A stretch of DNA of 64,000 bases from Marine Group III euryarchaeote CG-Epi1 (GTDB lineage Archaea > Thermoplasmatota > Poseidoniia > MGIII > CG-Epi1), in the NCBI GenBank assembly GCA_001875345.1, contig MIZA01000001.1, positions 67,340 to 131,339 on the forward strand, written 5' to 3'. Below the pieces are notes generated by a model, which was not told the DNA's origin, searched no databases, and worked only from the letters and a program-made list of their open reading frames with translations. The position numbers and the translations under genes are program-made. Numbering within the stretch: position 1 is the stretch's first letter; each line of letters opens with the position of its first letter. Below, one piece after another: positions 55,642 through 63,936 of the stretch.

Positions 55642-56205
55642 TTACAGCGTTTTCCGACCTGGACGCCAACCAGCAGGACAAGACTTCCCAGATTGCAGTG
55701 CTTGTAACGTTCTTACTGTTTCATCAACACTGCGCCCAATCCAAGCTGGATTTACTGCCATTGACATCAAAATTCCTTCATCATTGATTATGAAAGTTCC
55801 CCTTAATGCTTGGCCTAAAGAACGCTGAAGAACTCCATAAGAAGTAGAAATTCTAAGAGAGGGATCAGCCATTAAAGGATATGATAATTTATCAATTCCT
55901 CCTTTTGTTCGTGGCTTTTCCATCCAAGCCTTATGTGAGTTTTTTGAATCTGTAGAACATCCTATCAAAACGCAATTGGCCCTTTCAAAATCCTTTATCC
56001 TACGATTAAATGAGTGAATTTCAGTAGGGCATAAATCAGAAAAATCTCTTGCATAGAAAAAAATAACTGCCCACTTTTTTTCTTCAATTATTTTATTTAG
56101 AGAAATTTTGTCAAAGAATATTTGTTTTTTACGAGAATCAAATCTTACAACATCAGCTTCAAAGAGTGGAGCTGGTTTACCTAATCTGGGGAATGAATTT
56201 GACAA
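55642..56205 (-). CDS. peroxiredoxin (typical 2-Cys, AhpC type)
   Basis: Reduces peroxides using thiol cofactors. 187 residues with the peroxidatic cysteine at residue 59 in ARDFSDLCPTEIHSFNRRI and a resolving cysteine near residue 176 in GKSCPAGWRPG. The active-site motif reads DLCPTE rather than the usual FVCPTE. The thioredoxin-fold elements FFYARDFS and GTFIINDEGILM are present. It lies 70 bases downstream of gyrB's start on the same strand, with its own upstream spacer of 97 bases before the next gene. Confidence 0.93.
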   Translation of the reverse strand: MSNSFPRLGKPAPLFEADVVRFDSRKKQIFFDKISLNKIIEEKKWAVIFFYARDFSDLCPTEIHSFNRRIKDFERANCVLIGCSTDSKNSHKAWMEKPRTKGGIDKLSYPLMADPSLRISTSYGVLQRSLGQALRGTFIINDEGILMSMAVNPAWIGRSVDETVRTLQALQSGKSCPAGWRPGRKTL

Positions 56206-56302
56206 AAATACGACCTCAGGAATAACATTTGAACAAAATGTATAAAGTTATGCCCAAAAATACGAACCTATAGTTCTAAATTTAATTAATTATCGGAAAA
56301 AA

Positions 56303-57364
56303 TTAATCAAAAAAAGCTTTTATTGAGGAAATTACTTCAAAAACATCTGAATCTGAAAGGGCTGGATGTACTGGTAAACTCAACACTTCTTTAACCAAAA
56401 TTTCCGCATTAGGGCAACTTGATTGGTACTCTTTCATGGAAGGGTAGGTATACAGTAAGCTAGGATAATATATTCCAGTATTTATCTTTCTTTCCAATAA
56501 AAATTCTCTTAATTCATCCCTCTTATCAGAACGAATAGTATATTGATGAAAAACATGTCCTCTCCTATTTTTTGGAGTAATCACTAAGTCTGAAAGTTCA
56601 GAATTATATCTTTCAGCTATTTCTCTGCGTCTAGCATTAAAATTTGGTAACTTTTTAAGTTGCTCACGTCCAATTGCTGCTGAAATATCAGTCATACGAT
56701 AATTATATCCAAACTCAGTATGCTGATATTGTGCAGACATACCGTGCGCACGAATTATTTTACATTTATTAGCAAAATCTTCATCATTTGTTGTTATGAT
56801 TCCACCTTCTGAGGTAGTCATATTTTTTGTTGGATAAAAACTAAACCAACCGGCTTTTCCAAAGCTGCCGGCATTTCCATCCCAAGAATTTGCACAATGA
56901 GCCTGAGCTGAATCTTCAATTAAAAGCAAATTATTTCTTTTAGTAATTTCCATAAATGAGGGCATATCTGCCAACTCTCCGTAAAGGTGAACTGGATGAA
57001 TGGCTTTTGTTTTATCCGTAATTGCAGCTTCAACTTTACTAGGATCTAGACAAAAACCGTCTTCTTCAACATCTACAAAAACAGGTTTGGCCCCAGCCAT
57101 TATGACTACTGAGGCTGTGGCAAAAAAAGTAAAAGGAGTTGTGATTACTTCATCACCAGGCCCTATGCCGCTTGCTAACATTACTAGATGGCCAGCTGTT
57201 GTTCCGTTACACGCTGCTACTGCATATTTGACTCCACAAAGCTTTGCAAATTCTTTTTCAAATTTAGCTACTTCCGGACCTTGTGCAATAATGCCTGAAC
57301 GTAAAACTCTATCCACTGCCTCTCTCTCTTCTTTACCTATCTGTGGACTAGCTATCTGAATCAT
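56303..57364 (-). CDS. DegT/DnrJ/EryC1-type sugar aminotransferase
   Basis: PLP enzyme that adds an amino group to a keto-sugar nucleotide for glycan synthesis. 353 residues with MIQIASPQIGKEEREAV, the PLP contacts LIEDSAQAHCANSWD and the Schiff-base lysine in FSFYPTKNMTTSEGG, then the substrate region FGYNYRMTDISAAIG. It has the same functional theme as the UDP-sugar dehydrogenase, the nucleotidyltransferase and the glycosyltransferase elsewhere in the window, although not in one operon with them. Confidence 0.93.
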   Translation of the reverse strand: MIQIASPQIGKEEREAVDRVLRSGIIAQGPEVAKFEKEFAKLCGVKYAVAACNGTTAGHLVMLASGIGPGDEVITTPFTFFATASVVIMAGAKPVFVDVEEDGFCLDPSKVEAAITDKTKAIHPVHLYGELADMPSFMEITKRNNLLLIEDSAQAHCANSWDGNAGSFGKAGWFSFYPTKNMTTSEGGIITTNDEDFANKCKIIRAHGMSAQYQHTEFGYNYRMTDISAAIGREQLKKLPNFNARRREIAERYNSELSDLVITPKNRRGHVFHQYTIRSDKRDELREFLLERKINTGIYYPSLLYTYPSMKEYQSSCPNAEILVKEVLSLPVHPALSDSDVFEVISSIKAFFD

Positions 57365-57421
57365 ATCTTCTTAGTCACAAGTAGGTATTAAAAGCAAGAC
57401 CCAATGAAGATATGAGATTAT

Positions 57422-58039
57422 ATGTTTGAAAATACAAATTGGAAAGCTGTAAGCGCCGAAATAATGGGAACTTTTTTCTTAGTTTTTTTCGGAGTTTCAT
57501 CGTTAACAAATAATGCAGGCGTTGTAAGTGAAGGCGATGGAACATTACATATTTTAATTGGATTAACTACTCTTACTTTGACTCTTTTTGTTCTAGTACA
57601 TATTCTTGGACCTGTCTCTGGATGTCATCTTAATCCAGTAATAACTATTCCAACGTATCTTTCAGATAAAATGGATAGAGATACTACTGTTGCTTACATT
57701 GGAGGTCAGATTATTGGTGCATGTCTTGGATTTTATTTGTTTGATTTAATTAATCCTGGAACAAGTAATTCTATTCTAGATGGAGATTCAGCATTATTAT
57801 TGGCTGCAATGGTAGGAACAACATTCTTTGTAACTTCTCTTTTAACTTCACAAGATCCTGGCTCAATAGCTGCAACGCTGTTCATTGTTTCAAGTACTGC
57901 ATTTGGGGATGTTAATCCCGGTGTTTCACTAGGCAATATGATAGCTACTGATGTAGAATTCATGTTCTTTGGAATTGTTGGGTCTTTAATTGGATGTATT
58001 GTTGGCTGGGGAATTAAAGAAAATATTATTGATCAGTAA
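57422..58039 (+). CDS. divergent aquaporin/MIP-family channel
   Basis: 205 residues, six hydrophobic segments and two half-helix loops in the aquaporin pattern. The first loop is PVSGCHLNPVIT (NPV at 71-73 instead of NPA) and the second is FGDVNPGVSLGNMI (NPG at 165-167). The arginine that normally follows the second NPA and forms the selectivity filter is replaced by valine. AEIMGTFFLVFFGVS at the N-terminus is family-typical. The protein is short for the family. A TATTAAAA about 32 bases upstream could be its promoter. It converges on the ferritin-like gene with no spacer. Confidence 0.85.
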   Translation: MFENTNWKAVSAEIMGTFFLVFFGVSSLTNNAGVVSEGDGTLHILIGLTTLTLTLFVLVHILGPVSGCHLNPVITIPTYLSDKMDRDTTVAYIGGQIIGACLGFYLFDLINPGTSNSILDGDSALLLAAMVGTTFFVTSLLTSQDPGSIAATLFIVSSTAFGDVNPGVSLGNMIATDVEFMFFGIVGSLIGCIVGWGIKENIIDQ

Positions 58040-58450
58040 TTACAGAAGCTGTGTGACTTCTTCTACTGAACGGAGTTCTTGGAAGTAAATTTGTTCAATA
58101 GAGTCGTACATTTCTTCATCATCTTTAATCAAAGCGAGAACTTGTTCATATCCTTCAGCAGCTTTTTGCTCCGTTTTTAGAGATTCTTCCAGCATTACCT
58201 TGTAATCTGTTGTGTGAACTATCTCTGTTGGATCTCTGTCCGTAACTGCAGTACCTCCGAGTTTAACAATTGCAGATCTAACCATTTCAGCATGAGTATG
58301 AGATTCAGTGGCTTCTTCATCAAAGAAAGGTTTGAGATGTAGTCTGTGAATTCCCTTAACATACGCGGAATAATGCGAATAAAGGGCAGCTGCACGTAAT
58401 TCCCAGCCTAGCCCACCGTTCAACTTTTCTATTAATTCAGTGCTTGACAT
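58040..58450 (-). CDS. ferritin-like diiron protein
   Basis: 136-residue four-helix protein of the ferritin-like superfamily, possibly small bacterioferritin or Dps-like. Diiron-ligand candidates are in LGWELRAAALYSHYSAY, FFDEEATESHTHAEMV (ExxH), LKTEQKAAEGYEQ and YFQELRSVEEV (ExxxxEE). Likely iron storage or peroxide detoxification. Its stop lies next to the end of the aquaporin gene on the other strand. Confidence 0.85.
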   Translation of the reverse strand: MSSTELIEKLNGGLGWELRAAALYSHYSAYVKGIHRLHLKPFFDEEATESHTHAEMVRSAIVKLGGTAVTDRDPTEIVHTTDYKVMLEESLKTEQKAAEGYEQVLALIKDDEEMYDSIEQIYFQELRSVEEVTQLL

Positions 58451-58509
58451 AGATTAACATTGATGGTTGGGATAAAAAAACTTAGCCAATGCCCAAAAAG
58501 AATATTGCT

Positions 58510-58971
58510 TCACCGCGGTTGAACTGGTAAAATGGCAGTTCGCGTCATAATTATCTTTTGCTTGATATTATCATCAAGACTAATATCAATATCCTTAGCT
58601 AAAGTAGAAAAATCATAATTTTTAATTGAAATAACTGAATCATCTTCGGAAATAATTTCTGATAAATCTGGAGAAGGCTCGCCAAAATAGACCCACCCTA
58701 CAGCTTTTGTATCTTTATTAATTCCGGCCAATTTTAATGCTTTTGATATTTGCCTGAGTGAAGTTAAGTATAGTAAAACTTCTGTAGATTTATCTTTTGA
58801 TAGATTAAAACCATTATCGTGAGATGATAGAGAAAGAGTTGCAGCTTGATACAAATGTTCAATTCCGCAAACACTTTTTGAGTCTACAATGGTTAAATTT
58901 GAAGTTACAAAAGATAAAATTTTATCCAAATCATTCGTTCTCAAATTACCGCAGCCTACAGTTAATTTCAC
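58510..58971 (-). CDS. cgi121: KEOPS complex subunit Cgi121
   Basis: Small subunit of the KEOPS complex, which makes N6-threonylcarbamoyladenosine at position 37 of tRNAs. 153 residues with the family landmarks CGIEHLYQAATLSLSSH, STEVLLYLTSLRQISKALKLAGI and a C-terminal PVQPR end. Cgi121 activates Bud32 in the complex. The gene stands alone here; no bud32, kae1 or pcc1 nearby. Confidence 0.85.
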   Translation of the reverse strand: MKLTVGCGNLRTNDLDKILSFVTSNLTIVDSKSVCGIEHLYQAATLSLSSHDNGFNLSKDKSTEVLLYLTSLRQISKALKLAGINKDTKAVGWVYFGEPSPDLSEIISEDDSVISIKNYDFSTLAKDIDISLDDNIKQKIIMTRTAILPVQPR

Positions 58972-58993
58972 AAAATCTAATCGACAGAGGAGA

Positions 58994-59001
58994 TTATATA
59001 A
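58994..59001 (+). promoter_or_regulatory. TATA-like box of the coiled-coil gene
   Basis: TTATATAA centred 36 bases before the ATG at 59034, giving a leader of about ten bases. On the other strand the same box lies about 26 bases from the cgi121 ATG at 58971 and could serve that gene as well. Confidence 0.5.
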
Positions 59002-59033
59002 TAGGTAGCGCGGTCTGAAACATAGAGTTTAGT

Positions 59034-59738
59034 ATGAGCGCTGAGTTAGAAGAACAAATTGCACAGCTTGAAAACAGCTTGGGTCAAGAACAACAGAGAC
59101 TTGAAAAGTTATGGGATGCTTATGAACAACAGGAAAAAGATTTGAATGCATCTTTGGACAGAATTAATTACTTAGAATCTGATATTGAAACCAGGCAAAC
59201 AATGATAACTTCTTTACAAGAATTACTTACTGAAAGAGATGCAAAGCTCCGCGACCTTGAAATTCAGAGACAAAGGCAAAGTAAAATTGCTGCCGAATAT
59301 GAACCTAAGATTAAAGAAATGCAAGGAATAATAGAAGATCAAACCGAAAAATATGAACGATTATTATCCATTACTCAGGAAATGGAAGATGAACTTGATT
59401 TAGCAAGACAATCTTTGCATGCAAGAGATGGTTGGTTTAACGCCAACATTAGTAGTTTAGAATCAGTTTCTGAAATTATTAAAGAATGGAGAAACATACA
59501 AGGTGGAAAATTCCCTGAAGTTAAGGAATCAAGTGGACCTGGTGGAGGAAAAAGTGCATTCGTTTCTTCTGTTGCAAAAATAAAAGGTTTAGGAGCTGTA
59601 AAAGCTGAAAATCTATATGATGCTGGATTCCATACTGTTAATGATTTGAAAAGTGCATCTACAGAAGATATTGCAAGTGTAGTTGGATTTACAAATCTAA
59701 GCGCAAGTAAAGTAGTAAAAGGCGCTAAAGAACTTTAG
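59034..59738 (+). CDS. coiled-coil protein with C-terminal helix-hairpin-helix domain
   Basis: 234 residues. Residues about 1-140 form a long coiled coil rich in Glu, Gln and Leu (heptads such as LEEQIAQLENSLGQEQQRLE). After a Gly/Ser-rich hinge (about 160-177, SSGPGGGKSAF) the C-terminus holds a double helix-hairpin-helix (VAKIKGLGAVKAENLYDAGF and STEDIASVVGFTNLSASKVV), the type found in DNA-binding domains. This could be a DNA- or chromosome-associated bridging protein; function unknown. Confidence 0.75.
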   Translation: MSAELEEQIAQLENSLGQEQQRLEKLWDAYEQQEKDLNASLDRINYLESDIETRQTMITSLQELLTERDAKLRDLEIQRQRQSKIAAEYEPKIKEMQGIIEDQTEKYERLLSITQEMEDELDLARQSLHARDGWFNANISSLESVSEIIKEWRNIQGGKFPEVKESSGPGGGKSAFVSSVAKIKGLGAVKAENLYDAGFHTVNDLKSASTEDIASVVGFTNLSASKVVKGAKEL

Positions 59739-60271
59739 ATTAGTAGAAAATTAGTAATTATTTCCTGATTTCTTACCTCTGGATGAAAAGAGACTCCAAA
59801 AACATTAATCTTTTTGTGGGATATCATTTGTATTGTATTTTCACTTTTAGCTAGAACATTGAAAGAAGTGACTTCATCTACCGAAAAATTATGCATATTA
59901 TATGCCTGAAAATTTCCACTTGCTAAGGGATTCTTAATCTGTGTCTCAACATTTATCATGCCTATTTCTTCTTGAACTATAATTTCCTCATCAAACATGC
60001 TGCATATTATTTGAAAGCCTGAACATATCCCCAATATCTCTTTTCCGTGATTTTTTAATCTATTAAAATCGAATAAATAATTCAAATAATCATTATCTTG
60101 AAGAGAGGTTCCACAAATTATTACCTTATCATATATTTGAAAATCCAAAGTTTCTAAGTTTCTGTAGTTAATAATATCATAATCAAAAGATTTAATTATT
60201 TCAATAATTGGCTTAACAAATTCATATTCACTCAATTTCTCTTTGCAAGTTGATATTAACAATATTTTCAT
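59735..60271 (-). CDS. class I glutamine amidotransferase-like protein
   Basis: 178 residues with a complete catalytic triad pattern: the nucleophile cysteine in EILGICSGFQII (residue about 83) and His and Glu in GVSFHPEVRNQEI near residue 165. N-terminal sequence is short and flavodoxin-like. Length fits a stand-alone glutaminase subunit. GMP synthase glutaminase subunits look similar, but no synthetase is adjacent. The gene overlaps dph6 by ATGA, which suggests that it supplies ammonia to Dph6; this is inference. Confidence 0.8.
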   Translation of the reverse strand: MKILLISTCKEKLSEYEFVKPIIEIIKSFDYDIINYRNLETLDFQIYDKVIICGTSLQDNDYLNYLFDFNRLKNHGKEILGICSGFQIICSMFDEEIIVQEEIGMINVETQIKNPLASGNFQAYNMHNFSVDEVTSFNVLAKSENTIQMISHKKINVFGVSFHPEVRNQEIITNFLLI

Positions 60272-60942
60272 TTGAGTTTAGCCTCTTTTATTTCTAGACG
60301 ACCTGAAAAATTAGAATAGTGAATTTTTGAAGATAGTACCTCTAACTTTTTTGAAAACATAGGTGCATTAATTACTAAAGATTCAAATTCTCCTCCTTCA
60401 CCAGCAGGATTAATTCTATACTTTTTTGAATATAATAATAACTCATTAATTGTAGAAGAATCAATCTCTTTTCCCAACCAGGATTCATCAAATGGTTCCG
60501 CTGCGATTCCTGTAATAATTGAACTAATATTGTAAGTTTTAAGTTTCTCTAATAATTTTTCTTGAGATAATTGCCATATTGGATTGAAGCACCATAAATC
60601 CAATCTATTGCAAATCTTTTGTATTCTCGTTGATTGGTATGTTGATGCTAATGCTCCTGTAACTATTCCTTCAATTGAGTATTCTTTTTTTGCCTTTTTG
60701 ATTAAAGTAATTAAATCGTCTAATTCATCGTCTTGAATCCCTTCAGTTTCTTGAATAACTTGTGGAATACCCAGAGATTCTGCTTGTAATTTTGTCCATG
60801 TAATTGCTGGAGTGTGAAACATCCAGCTGTCTTGGTTTGAAGAGTTAATTGTTAGCAAACATGATATTTCGTGGTCTTCTGAAGCTAAATGCATTGCAAG
60901 ATATGAATCCTTGCCGCCTGAGAATAATATTCCTAATTTCAT
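60268..60942 (-). CDS. dph6: diphthine-ammonia ligase
   Basis: ATP-pyrophosphatase that amidates diphthine on elongation factor 2 in the last step of diphthamide synthesis. 224 residues with the P-loop LFSGGKDSYLAMHLA at residues 6-20, GIVTGALASTYQSTRIQKIC, WQLSQEKLLEKL, and the C-terminal NPAGEGGEFESLVINAPMF, all family-typical. It overlaps rlmE upstream and the glutaminase downstream by four bases each, so the three are an operon. Confidence 0.93.
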   Translation of the reverse strand: MKLGILFSGGKDSYLAMHLASEDHEISCLLTINSSNQDSWMFHTPAITWTKLQAESLGIPQVIQETEGIQDDELDDLITLIKKAKKEYSIEGIVTGALASTYQSTRIQKICNRLDLWCFNPIWQLSQEKLLEKLKTYNISSIITGIAAEPFDESWLGKEIDSSTINELLLYSKKYRINPAGEGGEFESLVINAPMFSKKLEVLSSKIHYSNFSGRLEIKEAKLK

Positions 60943-61529
60943 CGACGTTTCCGCTTAGCTATCAAGTATACTTCGCTAGATTGTTTACGTGATGCTTCAG
61001 GCGATAATGTTCTTACAGAACCAAATTCATCAATTACTGCCTTTCTGTATTCTTGGAAATCTGCACCTTCAAAAACCTTGACAACAAATGCTGAAGCTTT
61101 CCTTTCGGCCGCAATCTCTAACGCTAATGATGATAATTCAACCGAACGCGCTTGATCTACCGAATAATTTCCTGATAAATTAGGGCTCATATCTGATATC
61201 ACTACATCTGCCTTGGGCATCAATTCCTGTAATTGCTCTCTTGTCTCCGACTCACGTAAATCTCCCTGGATGAAAATAGCACCAGCCAACGGCAATATAT
61301 GTTGTAAATCCACTCCAACAAGTTTGCCTTCTTCTCCTATAAATTCTAATGCAACCTGTGACCAGCCACCAGGTGCGGCTCCTAAATCTAAAACTTTATC
61401 CCCATTCTTAAAAATCTTACTTCTCTTTTGTATATCTTTCAACTTATAAGTTGATCTTGCCCTATAGCCCTCACGACGAGCTTTCCGTTGAAAAGCGTCA
61501 CTCCGGCCCTGACGGCCTTGTCCTGGCAT
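60939..61529 (-). CDS. rlmE: RlmE/FtsJ-type rRNA 2'-O-methyltransferase
   Basis: Methylates a ribose of 23S rRNA in the A-loop with S-adenosylmethionine. 196 residues: RSTYKLKDIQKRSKIFKNGD, the SAM site VLDLGAAPGGWSQVALE, GVDLQHILPL, DVVISDMSPNLSGNYSVDQ and FVVKVFEGADFQEY carry the K-D-K-E catalytic tetrad seen in this family. It begins immediately after the HEAT-repeat gene's stop and overlaps dph6 by four bases. Confidence 0.94.
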   Translation of the reverse strand: MPGQGRQGRSDAFQRKARREGYRARSTYKLKDIQKRSKIFKNGDKVLDLGAAPGGWSQVALEFIGEEGKLVGVDLQHILPLAGAIFIQGDLRESETREQLQELMPKADVVISDMSPNLSGNYSVDQARSVELSSLALEIAAERKASAFVVKVFEGADFQEYRKAVIDEFGSVRTLSPEASRKQSSEVYLIAKRKRR

Positions 61530-62585
61530 TTATTTTCCGCCAGCCTTTTTGTAAGCCCATTCTGCAGCTTGACAAATATTTCTATCTGCACCAGTAGTTG
61601 TTCTGTTCTTAATAATTGGTAAATGGGGCTTGACCAAAGTAGGCTTGTTTGATCCAATGTAGCCTAAAGCTTTGACAACTTCAGTATGTACATACCAATC
61701 ATCATTTTTCAGTACTTTAGCTAATTTAGGAACTGCATGGAAAACAACCATTGCATCTTTACTACCTATTCTTCCTACTGCCTTAGCTGCCGCTTTACGT
61801 AATTCAGAAGATTTACTTTCGATTCCTTTAATCAATCCTGGAACTGCACCCTTGACTGAATGGGGATCTGCTAATCCCAACATTCCTAGACAATCTGCAG
61901 CTCTTTCCTTCAGCTTTTCACCTGAATTAAAAGCCGAAACTACCTCTGGAGCCAAAGCTACTGATGGCTTTGGATATTTTTTAGCAAACTCTGTTAGAAG
62001 CACGATTGAATGGTAAACTACCCTCCAATCGTCATCTCGAAGTGCTTGTTTCAAAGCTGGAAGTGCTGCTTTAGGAATCGTATTCATAATCTTTGATAAT
62101 GACTCCTGAGTTTGGTATCTCACATCTTTATCATCATCACTAAGCATTTCAAATAAATCTGCTATGGTATCACTATTCTTTGCTTTGGATTTTAATGAAA
62201 AAGTTGTCCAAATATCTATTACTCTTGAACGAACTGACGGATAAGGGCTATCTAAAGCGGATTGCATGCCTTCAAAAATCTCTTTTGCTCTTTTGGGCCT
62301 TACTTTTCTCAGTTCCATCAACCCTTCTATCAAGGCTTCTTGTGGAGATTCCATTTGATCTGGTAAAACTCGAAGAAATGAATCTATAATGGGGTCAAGC
62401 CATTTCTCTTCAGTCTGTGCTTGAATAACTAGGGCCTTAATTGCAGCAGTTCTTTGAATCTCAGTACCTGCTGACATTTCGGTAAGGTTTTTTTCTATTT
62501 TATTGTCCTGAGAACCTCCGGCAGCACCATCTGCCCACTGACCTACGGAATCCTTCAAATTCTGTAATCTGTCTCTGAAACCCAC
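61530..62585 (-). CDS. HEAT-repeat protein
   Basis: 351 residues starting at GTG (62585). From about residue 40 to the end it is built of HEAT-type helical pairs, for example ADLFEMLSDDDKDVRYQTQESL, ALKQALRDDDWRVVYHSIVLL and KLAKVLKNDDWYVHTEVVKALGYIG. Such solenoids act as binding scaffolds. The N-terminus has a short Gly-rich segment (GAAGGSQDNK). It is the first gene of the operon with rlmE and dph6; no specific partner is known. Divergent from gatD with a 49-base spacer. Confidence 0.85.
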   Translation of the reverse strand: MGFRDRLQNLKDSVGQWADGAAGGSQDNKIEKNLTEMSAGTEIQRTAAIKALVIQAQTEEKWLDPIIDSFLRVLPDQMESPQEALIEGLMELRKVRPKRAKEIFEGMQSALDSPYPSVRSRVIDIWTTFSLKSKAKNSDTIADLFEMLSDDDKDVRYQTQESLSKIMNTIPKAALPALKQALRDDDWRVVYHSIVLLTEFAKKYPKPSVALAPEVVSAFNSGEKLKERAADCLGMLGLADPHSVKGAVPGLIKGIESKSSELRKAAAKAVGRIGSKDAMVVFHAVPKLAKVLKNDDWYVHTEVVKALGYIGSNKPTLVKPHLPIIKNRTTTGADRNICQAAEWAYKKAGGK

Positions 62586-62607
62586 ACTTAGCTTACGGGG
62601 ATGATAG

Positions 62608-62614
62608 TAATAAA
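62608..62614 (+). promoter_or_regulatory. TATA-like box of gatD
   Basis: TAATAAA centred 24 bases before the gatD ATG at 62635, within the 49-base spacer to the divergent HEAT gene. Confidence 0.45.
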
Positions 62615-62634
62615 CCTCACCTCAGTGTAGGACT

Positions 62635-63900
62635 ATGCCTAAGTTGGCCGAGAAATTTATTAGTGATAATGGCGCAAACATTTATGATAAAGTAAAGATT
62701 ACAAATAAAGACCAAACTTTCGAAGGAATTATCATGCCAAGAAATAATTTTTCTGGAGAACATATTGTTGTCATAAAACTCGATAATGGATATAATATTG
62801 GAGTCTCTACCGAAGATGCTGAAATGAATGTTATTGAGAAAGCAAAAGAAAAACCAAAGAAAGAACTTAAAAACAAAAAAAATAAAAATCTAAAAGATAT
62901 CACCATATTAGGAACTGGTGGAACTATTGCCTCATTTGTAGATTACAAAACTGGTGCCGTAAGTCCAGCGATTACTGCTGAACAGCTTGTAAATTCGGTC
63001 AGTTCATTAAAAGAAATAGCTAATATTGAAGCTGAACCTCTATTATCTTTAGCATCTGAAGACATGGAGCCAAAGCATTGGGAACAAATGGCTGTAAAAG
63101 TAGAAGAAATACATTCAAAGAAAGACCATGGAATAATAGTGGGTCATGGGACTGACACTATGGGATATTCTGCCGCTGCTCTTTCATTCCAATTACCTGA
63201 ATTGTCTAATCCAGTTATCTTCACAGGATCTCAAAGAAGCCCTGATAGACCTTCAAGTGACGCACATCTAAATTTGGAAGGGGCTGCAAAAGCTGCTATG
63301 ACAGACTTAGGAGAAGTATCCATAGCTATGCATGAAACAACAGATGACGTGGGCGTAGCTATCTGGCGAGGAACTCGAACTAGGAAAAATCATTCATCAA
63401 AAAGAAATGCTTTCACTTCATTGAACGATGAACCTATAGGAATTGTAAACGAAAAGATTGAATGGAAAGGAAAATACAAACCTATTTGTGATAAAACTAC
63501 TATAAAACCGGGATTTGACGAGAATATAGCTATGGTTTGGGCACATCCTGGATTTAAAGCTGAGGATTGGGAAAACACAATTACTTCAAAAAAAGGAGTC
63601 GTGATTGCTGGAACTGGACTGGGACACATAAATTCAAACTTACTAGATTCAATAGGTAAAACGGCAAAGGATATCCCTGTTGCAATGTCTACACAATGTT
63701 TAGCTGGAACTACCAATCTTAATGTTTACAGAAACGGAAGAGAATTAATAGAAAAAGGGGTTGTGGAAACTCACGATACATTACCTGAAACTTCACTAGT
63801 AAAAATGATGTGGCTGACAAAACATGAGCCAAATAAAGTCGGTGAGTTAATGGGCGTAAACCTTGTTGGTGAACTGTCGAATTCAAGAAAATTAATTTGA
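62635..63900 (+). CDS. gatD: glutamyl-tRNA(Gln) amidotransferase subunit D
   Basis: Asparaginase-like subunit releasing ammonia from glutamine for archaeal GatDE, which converts Glu-tRNA(Gln) to Gln-tRNA(Gln). 421 residues: an N-terminal SH3-like domain (about 1-75, DKVKITNKDQTFEGIIMPRN), a lysine-rich linker, then the asparaginase fold with the catalytic ITILGTGGTIASFVDYKTGA, IIVGHGTDTMGYSAAAL, FTGSQRSPDRPSSD and STQCLAGTTNLNVYRNGREL. gatE is not directly downstream. Confidence 0.96.
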   Translation: MPKLAEKFISDNGANIYDKVKITNKDQTFEGIIMPRNNFSGEHIVVIKLDNGYNIGVSTEDAEMNVIEKAKEKPKKELKNKKNKNLKDITILGTGGTIASFVDYKTGAVSPAITAEQLVNSVSSLKEIANIEAEPLLSLASEDMEPKHWEQMAVKVEEIHSKKDHGIIVGHGTDTMGYSAAALSFQLPELSNPVIFTGSQRSPDRPSSDAHLNLEGAAKAAMTDLGEVSIAMHETTDDVGVAIWRGTRTRKNHSSKRNAFTSLNDEPIGIVNEKIEWKGKYKPICDKTTIKPGFDENIAMVWAHPGFKAEDWENTITSKKGVVIAGTGLGHINSNLLDSIGKTAKDIPVAMSTQCLAGTTNLNVYRNGRELIEKGVVETHDTLPETSLVKMMWLTKHEPNKVGELMGVNLVGELSNSRKLI

Positions 63901-63936
63901 GAAAAGCTCTTTAGACTACTGCTCAATTGTGTTAAT

